DNA of 7,685 nt from JAVBKA01 sp031546715 (GCA_031546715.1 JAVBKA010000164.1:1-7685), one strand, 5' to 3'; positions 1-5,383 are shown, counted from the stretch's first letter. Notes: generated by a model from the sequence alone, not told the origin. Program-made: numbers and translations.

Positions 1-228
1 TGGCAAATTCTCCCGTTTTTTGCCATTATTGGGGCAATTCCCCATTTGTCAATTCGCTTTTTCCACAATCTTTGCCGTCGCTTCTTGTGCGTTTTCACCA
101 CAGTCCCTTAAGTTGTTGACATTACTCTGTGGAGGGGTGCCAACCGCAGTTGGCGGGGTGCTTGGGTTTCACGGCACGATGGAAACGGGAATAGGTTACC
201 GAAGAAGTCTAACATTTAGATGAAATAA
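1..228. other. Non-coding stretch with short inverted repeats
   Basis: I see no convincing gene here. The longest plus-strand open frame (20-223) has no ribosome binding site and no recognisable family. Three small inverted repeats are visible: TGGCAAA at 1-7 pairs with TTTGCCA at 19-25; TGGGG at 30-34 pairs with CCCCA at 40-44; GCCAAC at 139-144 pairs with GTTGGC at 149-154 around a CGCA loop. The last is flanked by GGGGTG on both sides (134-139 and 155-160). The look is that of a small interspersed repeat or a structured intergenic region of the kind common in gut Clostridia, but that is inference. The stretch ends at the terminator beginning at 229. Confidence 0.4.
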
Positions 229-273
229 ATACAAAAGACACCCTCTCAAAAAATGGGAGGGTGTCTTTTGTAT
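229..273 (+). terminator. Strong, probably bidirectional intrinsic terminator
   Basis: A perfect 17-bp inverted repeat pairs 229-245 with 257-273. One T.G wobble (246/256) and one C-G pair (247/255) extend it to a 19-bp stem with a 7-base A-rich loop. The stem core is GACACCCTC/GAGGGTGTC and its outer part is A-rich on the left and T-rich on the right, so it can terminate transcription from either side. It separates whatever lies to the left from the operon starting at 340. Confidence 0.85.
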
Positions 274-339
274 GTTTCTATTTTTGGGAGGGAACAATAA
301 GAAAATATTGATTATAGTATTACAAGGAGCGTCAAAATT

Positions 340-807
340 ATGAACACCACCCAAAATACGGCATTTCCAAATAAAAACCCACGGGCAGTTTTACTATTGG
401 CACTAAAGCTCACTCTCGGCGGCATCGGCTACGGCTTGCTTGAAATCGCATATCGAGGATTCACGCACTACAGCATGATTATTGCGGGAGGGATATGCTT
501 CTGCATATTAGTCAGCCTGTCGAAAAGTAAAAAAAATCTGCTTTTATTATGTGTAGGTGGAGGGATTGCAATTACGGCTGTTGAATTTATCTTCGGTGCT
601 GTGTTTAACCTATGGCTTGGTATGGAGGTTTGGGACTATTCTAAGGAAAAACTAAACCTTTTAGGGCAAATATGTGTCCGTTTTACCGTGCAATGGTGCG
701 CGCTTAGCGCGGTTGTGCTTTCTATAGCAAGGTTAGTAAGGTCAACAGTTCCAAAGATAACTAAAAAGCTTGGGGTTTTACGCACGGCAGCAAAGAAAAC
801 CACATGA
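340..807 (+). CDS. CmpB-like four-helix membrane protein (putative ABC-transporter type IV family)
   Basis: A 155-residue integral membrane protein with about four hydrophobic segments (roughly residues 17-36, 46-60, 66-90, 109-131) and a basic C-terminal tail. It carries the conserved marks of the family Pfam calls ABC_trans_CmpB (PF06541): E35 and RG at 39-40, THYSM at 42-46, GG at 50-51, a second Glu at 82, WDYS at 98-101, NLLGQIC at 106-112 and W119. The family is widespread in Firmicutes and has no settled substrate; no ATPase gene is adjacent, so transport by an ABC mechanism is not supported here. AAGGAG at 324-329, 10 bases before the ATG, supports the start. Its stop overlaps the next start (ATGA), so it heads a three-gene membrane operon just after the terminator at 229-273. 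I found no clear sigma-A promoter. Confidence 0.8.
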   Translation: MNTTQNTAFPNKNPRAVLLLALKLTLGGIGYGLLEIAYRGFTHYSMIIAGGICFCILVSLSKSKKNLLLLCVGGGIAITAVEFIFGAVFNLWLGMEVWDYSKEKLNLLGQICVRFTVQWCALSAVVLSIARLVRSTVPKITKKLGVLRTAAKKTT

Positions 808-1160
808 AAACCAAGACGAAATGTGTAATAGCGGGAGCTTCGGCTGGAATTATTAACGGCTTTTTTGGAACAGGCGGCGGCATGGTATGCGTGCCGCTGC
901 TTTGCCGTTGGGCTGGACTAGAAAACCGAATCGCCCTTGCAACCACTGTTATGACGATTGCGCCACTTTGTGTGCTTTCTGCAATAATATACTGGCTGAG
1001 AAACGGCATTGAATTATCTGCCGCACTGCCGTACTTAGTCGGGGGAATGCTTGGCGGTATTGTGGCGGGTATTGTCTACGGGAAAATATCGGCATTATGG
1101 CTGCGCCGTGCCTTTGGTGCACTATTGTTACTGGGCGGAGTAAGGATGCTGCTGCAATGA
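804..1160 (+). CDS. TauE/SafE family permease, N-terminal half-size subunit
   Basis: A 118-residue hydrophobic protein with about four membrane segments, matching one half of a TauE/SafE (PF01925) sulfite/anion exporter; usual members are about 240-280 residues with two such halves. The family signature lies near the N-terminus: GFFGTGGG at 19-26 followed by hydrophobic residues and P31, with the ALATTVM helix (45-51) behind it. Substrates of the family include sulfite, sulfoacetate, taurine-derived sulfonates and other organic anions; the substrate here cannot be read from sequence. The ATG overlaps the stop of the preceding gene by 4 bases and no good ribosome binding site precedes it, pointing to translational coupling. 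It overlaps the next half-permease in the same way, so the pair probably assembles as a heterodimer (inference). Confidence 0.85.
   Translation: MKTKTKCVIAGASAGIINGFFGTGGGMVCVPLLCRWAGLENRIALATTVMTIAPLCVLSAIIYWLRNGIELSAALPYLVGGMLGGIVAGIVYGKISALWLRRAFGALLLLGGVRMLLQ
1142..1146 (+). promoter_or_regulatory. Ribosome binding site deciding the 1157 start
   Basis: AAGGA lies 10 bases before the ATG at 1157, inside the end of the upstream half-permease gene. It favours the overlapping ATGA start over the upstream in-frame ATG at 1097. Confidence 0.5.
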
Positions 1161-1528
1161 GATGGCTTTGGGACTTTGTTGCAGGCTCATTAACCGGAGT
1201 ACTGTCCGGCTTCGGAATCGGCGGCGGGACAATCCTCACGGTATACATGACCACATTGGGCGGGCTGAGCCAGCATGTTGCGCAAGGGGTGAACCTGCTG
1301 TATTTTCTGCCCTGCGCCTCGGGCGCACTGTACGGACATGTGCGGCATAAATTCGTTGATTTTTCCTGCGCCATTCCTGCGATTCTTGGGGGATTGCCTG
1401 CGGCGGCACTAGCTGCCTACTTAGCAAGCCTTGTTGACGACGGCATACTGCGAAGGCTGTTTGCCGCAGGGCTTATATATGTGGGGCTGAGAGAAATGAC
1501 AATAAAAAGGCAGCCTGTTAAAAGCTAA
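1157..1528 (+). CDS. TauE/SafE family permease, second half-size subunit
   Basis: A 123-residue membrane protein with the same half-permease layout as its upstream neighbour: signature GFGIGGG at 18-24, then a hydrophobic segment, Q43-GVN as the second-helix motif, and three further membrane segments. The two proteins match the N- and C-terminal repeats of a full-length TauE/SafE exporter (PF01925). The frame is open back to an ATG at 1097, but the start at 1157 is preferred: it overlaps the previous stop (ATGA), has AAGGA at 1142-1146 with 10-base spacing, and begins just before the first membrane helix. The longer version would overlap its neighbour by over 60 bases. No terminator follows, so read-through into the spore genes downstream is possible. 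Confidence 0.83.
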   Translation: MRWLWDFVAGSLTGVLSGFGIGGGTILTVYMTTLGGLSQHVAQGVNLLYFLPCASGALYGHVRHKFVDFSCAIPAILGGLPAAALAAYLASLVDDGILRRLFAAGLIYVGLREMTIKRQPVKS

Positions 1529-1536
1529 GATAAATA

Positions 1537-1554
1537 GATATTTTGATAAATATC
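1537..1554. repeat. AT-rich inverted repeat upstream of the cwlJ-like gene
   Basis: GATATTT (1537-1543) and AAATATC (1548-1554) form a perfect 7-bp inverted repeat with a TGAT spacer, 8 bases past the stop of the second half-permease and about 60 bases before the cortex hydrolase start. It is too AT-rich and lacks a following T-run, so it is not a terminator; an operator or weak mRNA hairpin is possible. I could not identify a sporulation sigma promoter in the 84-bp gap. Confidence 0.35.
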
Positions 1555-1612
1555 CGTGAAATTGTAACCAAAAAAAGAATTGCTGACTAATATGTAACGA
1601 AGGGGTGATGTC

Positions 1613-2053
1613 ATGGCATACACAAACAGAGAACTGCTGGCGCGATTAATCAGGTGTGAGGCAGAAGGCGAAGGCGACAACGGAATGCGTGCCGTAGCAA
1701 CGGTTGTAATGAACAGGGTGAACGTTTCCGAAGGGGAGTATCTGCGAACTGGTCAGGGAAACCTACGTCGGGTTATTGACCAGCCATACCAGTTTACCTG
1801 CGTTATGGGGCAGGTTGCAGGTCAGCCTAATCCGCAGACTATTTGGTCTAGCCCGCCTGAGCCGATTCACTACGAGATTGCCGATTGGGCTATAGGTGGG
1901 GGACTGTATTGGGGTGTTGGTAACAGCCTTTGGTACATGAATCCATATGGAAACTGTCCTCAGATATTCCCAAGAAATGGCTCAGGTAAATTACATACGC
2001 CGCTTAATCAGCACTGCTATTACAGACCTACGCCGCAGTACGCAAACACCTAG
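1613..2053 (+). CDS. cwlJ: CwlJ-like spore cortex-lytic hydrolase (SleB/Hydrolase_2 family)
   Basis: A 146-residue protein made of a single Hydrolase_2 domain (PF07486), the catalytic domain of SleB and CwlJ. The hallmark block is at 11-35: R-C-E-A-E-G-E followed by G24, AVATVVMNRV, where E16 aligns with the family's catalytic glutamate. The C-terminal block with W107, NP at 110-111, FP at 119-120, NG at 122-123, H134 and C135 also fits. There is no signal peptide and no peptidoglycan-binding domain, which separates it from SleB and matches CwlJ, about 142 residues in B. subtilis. CwlJ acts in the spore coat on muramic-lactam cortex during germination and in Bacillus depends on GerQ; a GerQ-like gene follows directly, strengthening the assignment. 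The start has a very strong site, AAGGGGTGAT at 1600-1609. Confidence 0.85.
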   Translation: MAYTNRELLARLIRCEAEGEGDNGMRAVATVVMNRVNVSEGEYLRTGQGNLRRVIDQPYQFTCVMGQVAGQPNPQTIWSSPPEPIHYEIADWAIGGGLYWGVGNSLWYMNPYGNCPQIFPRNGSGKLHTPLNQHCYYRPTPQYANT

Positions 2054-2076
2054 AAATGTTGAAAACGCAGAAGATT

Positions 2077-2106
2077 GCTCCCTCTTAGCCGACACAAGAG
2101 GGCAGC
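2077..2106 (+). other. Intergenic mRNA hairpin between cwlJ-like and gerQ-like genes
   Basis: GCTCCCTCTT (2077-2086) pairs with AAGAGGG (2096-2102) and AGC (2104-2106), giving 10 base pairs with one bulged C at 2103 and a 9-base loop. No T-run follows, so it is unlikely to be a terminator. It sits about 35 bases before the gerQ-like start, where it could set the ratio of the two proteins or stabilise processed mRNA (inference). Confidence 0.45.
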
Positions 2107-2142
2107 GGGATTACTATCACCGTCGGAGAAAAGGCTGATTAT

Positions 2143-2643
2143 ATGAATATTAATCCATTTCCATACTCAAACATGAATTTACAAGGTGATTTCGACACAC
2201 CAGCAGAAATGCTTCCTCGTATGCAGGACAATAACATGATGCAAATGCCTATGCAAATCCCAATGCAGATGCCTATGCAAAATCAGATGCCCATGCAGAT
2301 GCCCATGCAGAATCAAATGCCGATGCAAAACCAAATGCCCATGCAGATGCCTAATCAAATGGATTTCCCGATTAACGAGCCACCCCCAGAAACCGTGACA
2401 AATCCGCTGTTCACGCCCGGATTTCTCAGAACACAGATTGGCAAGCTCATGCGTGTGGAGTTCCTCATCGGAAACCAGACTAATGACAGGGTGGGACGGC
2501 TAATCCAAGTCGGCGCATCATACATTCTGCTACAGAGCATTGACCCGAGCAGCGTAATTATGTGCGATATTTTCTCTATCAAATTCGCCACAATAATCAA
2601 TCGCGCCGACGGAAATGTAATTCTAACAGGAAGAAACGTCTAG
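2143..2643 (+). CDS. gerQ: GerQ-like spore coat protein with Met/Gln/Pro repeat
   Basis: A 166-residue protein in two parts. Residues 1-75 are low complexity, with a run at 32-73 built from MPMQ, NQMPMQ and QMP units (17 methionines in 42 residues). Residues 88-152 form a small globular domain whose pattern follows the GerQ domain: an R-x-x-x-GK turn (96-101), V-E-F strand, G118, Q-V-G-A (122-125), a hydrophobic strand YILLQ (127-131), DP at 134-135, and a final D-I-F-S-I-K-F strand (142-148). In B. subtilis GerQ is a coat protein required for CwlJ localisation and is cross-linked by transglutaminase; the position just behind a cwlJ-like gene fits. Only two lysines occur (101, 147), both in the globular part. 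GGAG at 2125-2128 or AAGG at 2131-2134 supports ATG 2143. The domain match is from memory of the family and not a profile search. Confidence 0.65.
   Translation: MNINPFPYSNMNLQGDFDTPAEMLPRMQDNNMMQMPMQIPMQMPMQNQMPMQMPMQNQMPMQNQMPMQMPNQMDFPINEPPPETVTNPLFTPGFLRTQIGKLMRVEFLIGNQTNDRVGRLIQVGASYILLQSIDPSSVIMCDIFSIKFATIINRADGNVILTGRNV
2236..2361 (+). repeat. Degenerate tandem repeat encoding Met-Pro-Met-Gln units
   Basis: About 126 bp of short in-frame repeats based on ATGCCNATGCAR with interspersed AAYCAR codons, encoding residues 32-73 of the GerQ-like protein. Third positions vary between units (CCT/CCC/CCG, CAA/CAG), so the array is not a fresh duplication and seems kept at protein level. Length variation between strains is likely. 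Confidence 0.8.
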
Positions 2644-2679
2644 TAATCGCTTATACGTCTAGCGGTAGATAACGTCTAG
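2636..2679. repeat. Three ACGTCTAG copies bridging two converging stop codons
   Basis: The octamer ACGTCTAG occurs at 2636-2643, 2655-2662 and 2672-2679 (start spacing 19 and 17). The first and third belong to a longer near-repeat, AACGTCTAGTRRTCG, matching 14 of 15 between 2635-2649 and 2671-2685. The palindromic CTAG gives the plus-strand TAG stop of the gerQ-like gene (2641-2643) and the minus-strand TAG stop of the phosphoesterase (2676-2678). Only 32 bases separate the two genes and no terminator is visible. Confidence 0.7.
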
Positions 2680-3269
2680 TAGTCGATTATTTTATATCCA
2701 CAAGCATTGATAATTCGGGTGTCGTTGTACTGCTCCGGCGTTTCTACCGTATAGCTGTAACGCTTGTGCTGATGACCAAATAAGTACACCTTGGGCTTTA
2801 CGTTTTCAATAAGTGAGCGATAGCATTCAAAGCCTTTATGGAATTGGTCGTCACCGTCCCCAAGTCCTGCCGCCGGAGCATGTGTAACCAAAATGTCCAG
2901 TCCGCCCTTGAAGCGAATTTTCCGCTGTAATGCAACAGTTTTTTTACTCATTTGTTGCTCGGAAAACACCAGTGGGTCTTTAGGGTTTAAACCAAGGCAG
3001 CCACCAAGCCCCGCAAGACGGACTCCTTTGTAGGTTTCAACCCGCTCCTCAATACAAGTACAGCCGCCGGGAGGATTATCCCTAATGGCGGCGTCATGGT
3101 TGCCCTTTACATAAAAAAGCGGCACAGGTATCATAGTTGAGAGAAATTCCAAGTAAGAACACTTTAAGTCACCGCAGGAGATAACCATTGCAACCTCGGC
3201 AAAAAAGCCAGGGTCAAAAAAATCCCAGATGTATCTGCTTTCTTCGTCAGAAACTACAAGTAAGCGCAT
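2676..3269 (-). CDS. Cytoplasmic metallophosphoesterase, SDEES-type
   Basis: A 197-residue calcineurin-like metallophosphoesterase without signal peptide. Metal-site motifs appear in order: D8 in VVSDEES (where many relatives have D-x-H, here E10 replaces the His), GD at 33-34, GNHD at 56-59, H130 in THAP, and GHQH at 165-168. Between them, GLGDGDDQFHKGF (135-147) is typical of a large uncharacterised Firmicutes family that also begins with a SDEES block, so the replaced His looks like a family trait and not decay. Substrate is unknown; cyclic nucleotides, phospho-proteins and nucleotides are all possible. The start at 3269 has GGGGGAG at 3276-3282 on the minus strand, 6 bases away. It diverges from the cysteine-rich gene at 3309 and converges on the gerQ-like gene. 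Confidence 0.85.
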   Translation of the reverse strand: MRLLVVSDEESRYIWDFFDPGFFAEVAMVISCGDLKCSYLEFLSTMIPVPLFYVKGNHDAAIRDNPPGGCTCIEERVETYKGVRLAGLGGCLGLNPKDPLVFSEQQMSKKTVALQRKIRFKGGLDILVTHAPAAGLGDGDDQFHKGFECYRSLIENVKPKVYLFGHQHKRYSYTVETPEQYNDTRIINACGYKIIDY

Positions 3270-3308
3270 TTGGAGCTCCCCCTCACAAAATCACTAGGAG
3301 GTAAACAT
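3270..3308. promoter_or_regulatory. 39-bp divergent start region holding two ribosome binding sites
   Basis: The minus-strand phosphoesterase starts at 3269 and the plus-strand cysteine-rich gene at 3309. The gap holds GGGGGAG (minus, 3276-3282) and TAGGAGGT (plus, 3295-3302), plus an 8-bp palindrome GGAGCTCC at 3272-3279. There is no room for two ordinary promoters with leaders, so at least one promoter, and probably both, must lie inside the opposite gene. The 5' ends of the two mRNAs would then be complementary. Confidence 0.6.
3295..3302 (+). promoter_or_regulatory. Ribosome binding site deciding the 3309 start
   Basis: TAGGAGGT is a near-perfect Shine-Dalgarno sequence 6-7 bases before ATG 3309. 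The in-frame ATG at 3270 would put this site inside the coding sequence and has no site of its own. Confidence 0.8.
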
Positions 3309-4043
3309 ATGTCACGAAACTCAGAAGGGCTATCTCCGTTCAGTCGGCAAGACCCAGGAGAGCTCCCAATGAACATAGTAAGAAATCGAGACGACAGCGA
3401 CTGTAGCTGTGCGGGCGGGCTGACAAATCAGCAGTTCATGGCACTTTTAAGATGTCTGGGCTGCCCCGAAGAAGCTGCTGCCTTTGATACCTGCCCATGC
3501 TTAGATGACACGCAGCAAGGCTGCGGCGGTACAGTCACAGGGCTAGGCGGCACATTAGGCGGGTGCGCTGGCGGTTGTGCCAACGGGCGTGTGGATTCTG
3601 CCGCAAGCTTTGGAGGTGTTACCATGGCGGCTAACAATAATAATACTACAAACAACACATTAAATCTAGGTGTAAATAATTTTTTAACCAGCGGCGTGAT
3701 AAACCTAACTCAGGCGGGACGAATAATTATCAGGCTTTTAAACTTAAGTAATACACCGCAGACTATAAATGCAAGAGTTTTCGCCTTGGACACAGTACCA
3801 AGACAAGTGCTTCGTATTGGAAACACAGTGTTTTCAAGGGATATTACAATTCCTGCTGATAGTCTGTCAACAATCTCCTTTGAAGCAAATGTACCTCTAG
3901 GCAGGCTCCTAGAAGTACAAATAAGGGGCACATCATCAACATGCGGGTTGTCAGGGCTTGTAATCCCGTCAGTGTTTTTACAGTCCGGCGCATGTCCTAC
4001 ACAGCAATTATTTAGGGGCATCGATTTTATAAGGGTGAGTTAA
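3309..4043 (+). CDS. Unrecognised cysteine-rich protein, possible spore-surface protein
   Basis: I do not recognise this 244-residue protein. The first 90 residues are rich in Cys and Gly, with nine cysteines in CxC, CxxC and GC pairs (32, 34, 49, 52, 62, 64, 72, 86, 90) and a small helical stretch at 38-50. An Asn/Thr-rich linker (108-117) follows. Residues 118-244 alternate hydrophobic and polar residues in strand-like blocks (ARVFAL 155-160, QVLRIG 166-171, STISFEANV 187-195, LEVQIRG 201-207), suggesting an all-beta sandwich, with two late cysteines (212, 229). There is no signal peptide or membrane helix. Cytoplasmic Cys-rich plus beta-sandwich proteins include spore coat, exosporium and appendage proteins; with cwlJ/gerQ-like genes nearby that is the best guess, not a homology call. 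ATG 3309 is chosen over in-frame ATG 3270 because AGGAGG (3296-3301) sits 7 bases before it. Confidence 0.75.
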   Translation: MSRNSEGLSPFSRQDPGELPMNIVRNRDDSDCSCAGGLTNQQFMALLRCLGCPEEAAAFDTCPCLDDTQQGCGGTVTGLGGTLGGCAGGCANGRVDSAASFGGVTMAANNNNTTNNTLNLGVNNFLTSGVINLTQAGRIIIRLLNLSNTPQTINARVFALDTVPRQVLRIGNTVFSRDITIPADSLSTISFEANVPLGRLLEVQIRGTSSTCGLSGLVIPSVFLQSGACPTQQLFRGIDFIRVS

Positions 4044-4063
4044 TTCGCACTTACTTAATTCGC
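4040..4063. repeat. Direct repeat TTAATTCGC spanning two converging stop codons
   Basis: TTAATTCGC occurs at 4040-4048 and 4055-4063. The palindromic TTAA in the first copy supplies the TAA stop of the cysteine-rich gene (4041-4043); TTA in the second (4055-4057) is the minus-strand TAA stop of the J-domain gene. The genes are 11 bases apart and no terminator hairpin is visible on either strand. Confidence 0.65.
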
Positions 4064-5320
4064 TTTTTCGCAAGATTGCGGAGTAGACTCAATGAAGCTG
4101 TCTGCTCCTAATTGGAGGCGAAAGGTATTCAAAATATCGGTTGTAGTTCTGCCGTCATACTCAGTGTAGCCAACCTTAAGCTCCACCTCAAAGTCAAAAC
4201 ATGCGGCAATATCATGCTTAACTGCCTTATAGATGCGCTTTACTGCCATTTCTGCCGAGGATTCATCTGTTTCGGCAAAGACAACGCCGTAAAGGTCGCC
4301 TCCGAGGTACGCCACATGGTCTAACATGCGGACCTCTCTGCTAATAATGTAGCCGATATATTTTATAACACGGTCACGGTGGCTCTTATCCTTGATTCGC
4401 GGCGGGAGCTTGGCATGGAACACCGCAATTGAAAATGGTCTGTCATAACGCCTTCTGCGGTAGGATTCCTGCTCGACAAAATGCTCAAAGCTCTTAAGGT
4501 TCGGCATCGCCATTTCCATGTCGGTGGTTTCCTTGTATTTTTCCCACAGACCTAGAATTTGGGCTTCGTCCTGACTTGACGCCATGGTCTTAAATTGCAA
4601 AAGTAGCGGGGTTAGGTCACGATAACCGAGGTAAACCTTCCATGTATCGTTTTCTAAAACAGCGTACTTATTAAAATTATATTCAGAAACCAGCCCAGAG
4701 CTGACTTCTTTTTCGTTAATGGTTACAGTAAATTCTTCTGCCTTGACCTTGTTGCCGCTTTCATCGGAATTATAATAGGTGGAGAGACCGTCGTGCTTTT
4801 TAAAGAGCTTTAGAGAGAATCGTCCGATTTCATATATTGCAGCCACAGAGCCTTGCCATTCCACAAAACTGCCTAGGGTAAAACGCTGTTTATCTTTCTC
4901 GCTGATAAGCTTAAAAGCGTCTCTAAGCCGTTTTTCGGAGAGGCACTTGAAGTAGTCAAAAAGCACCTGATATGATCCCTGTGAGCCTCCGCCGTACATT
5001 GGTGCTTGAGGCTCACGGTTTACATAAACCACTCGCTCATGCACTTCAACTCGCGGCGAAGCAGAGTGACCTGCGCCTCTGCGGCGAATCCACTCAAAAT
5101 GATATGCTTTTCTGGAAGTCTCGTTGCCTAAGATTTCATAGGCATGGTTAATTTGCTTAATTTTTTCTTCTGCCTGCGGGGTGTTATTGACATCAGGGTG
5201 ATATTTTTTACAAAGACGCTTGTACGCACTTTGGATTATATCGGCTTCGGCCTCAGGATGAACCTGAAGAATTTGATAGAGATCAACCCAGACTTCCACT
5301 GCACCACTTCCAGTATACAT
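4055..5320 (-). CDS. J-domain protein fused to NTF2-like and degenerate GGDEF domains
   Basis: A 421-residue protein with three parts. Residues 12-75 are a DnaJ J-domain: DLYQILQV, then AYKRLCKKYHPD with the HPD motif at 41-43 that stimulates Hsp70 (DnaK) ATPase, then the INHAYEIL helix. Residues 117-240 look NTF2-like: a helical start (YF, AFKLISEKDKQRF, FVEW), then long strands ending near WKVYLGYRDLTP; this is inferred from pattern. Residues 285-405 resemble a GGDEF domain: RRYDRPFSIAVF at 290-301, GGDLY at 340-344 in place of GG(D/E)EF, and a VGYTEYDG strand near 383. The metal-binding Asp after the first strand is missing (FHAK), so cyclase activity is unlikely; ligand sensing or scaffolding is more plausible. 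No Zn-finger or DnaJ C-terminal domain is present, so this is not DnaJ itself. ATG 5320 has no ribosome site; GTG 5299 (codon 8), behind GGAAG, may be the true start and keeps the whole J-domain. Confidence 0.8.
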   Translation of the reverse strand: MYTGSGAVEVWVDLYQILQVHPEAEADIIQSAYKRLCKKYHPDVNNTPQAEEKIKQINHAYEILGNETSRKAYHFEWIRRRGAGHSASPRVEVHERVVYVNREPQAPMYGGGSQGSYQVLFDYFKCLSEKRLRDAFKLISEKDKQRFTLGSFVEWQGSVAAIYEIGRFSLKLFKKHDGLSTYYNSDESGNKVKAEEFTVTINEKEVSSGLVSEYNFNKYAVLENDTWKVYLGYRDLTPLLLQFKTMASSQDEAQILGLWEKYKETTDMEMAMPNLKSFEHFVEQESYRRRRYDRPFSIAVFHAKLPPRIKDKSHRDRVIKYIGYIISREVRMLDHVAYLGGDLYGVVFAETDESSAEMAVKRIYKAVKHDIAACFDFEVELKVGYTEYDGRTTTDILNTFRLQLGADSFIESTPQSCEKAN

Positions 5321-5342
5321 AATTCTGTCGATAATACTACAT

Positions 5343-5371
5343 ATTGTATATTACAAATATGGTTTTGTCAA
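5343..5371 (-). promoter_or_regulatory. Sigma-A promoter of the J-domain/GGDEF gene
   Basis: On the minus strand TTGACA (5371-5366), a perfect -35 box, is followed after exactly 17 bases by TACAAT (5348-5343). Transcription should start near 5336, only about 16 bases before ATG 5320 but 37 before GTG 5299, which leaves room for the GGAAG site and supports the GTG start. Confidence 0.75.
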
Positions 5372-5383
5372 GCAATTCCAAGC

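Noticed and set aside
1..110. Possible minus-strand gene start (GTG near 108, basic N-terminus)
   Set aside because: An open frame with a weak AAGGG upstream runs off the window, but it is too short and too basic to judge and crosses two inverted repeats.
20..223. Plus-strand 67-residue open frame
   Set aside because: No ribosome binding site, no family resemblance, and it runs across the short inverted repeats.
314..319. TATAGT as -10 box for the membrane operon
   Set aside because: Transcription would begin within the ribosome binding site and no -35 box is present.
949..1374. Minus-strand open frame of 141 residues
   Set aside because: It lies antisense to the two TauE/SafE genes and has no family features or ribosome site.
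1947..2138. Plus-strand open frame over the end of cwlJ and the intergenic gap
   Set aside because: It mostly overlaps the hydrolase in another frame and has no ribosome site; the gap holds a hairpin instead.
4069..4080. Short hairpin CGCA/TGCG as terminator at the convergent junction
   Set aside because: Four-base stem inside the J-domain gene's coding end, with no suitable T-run.
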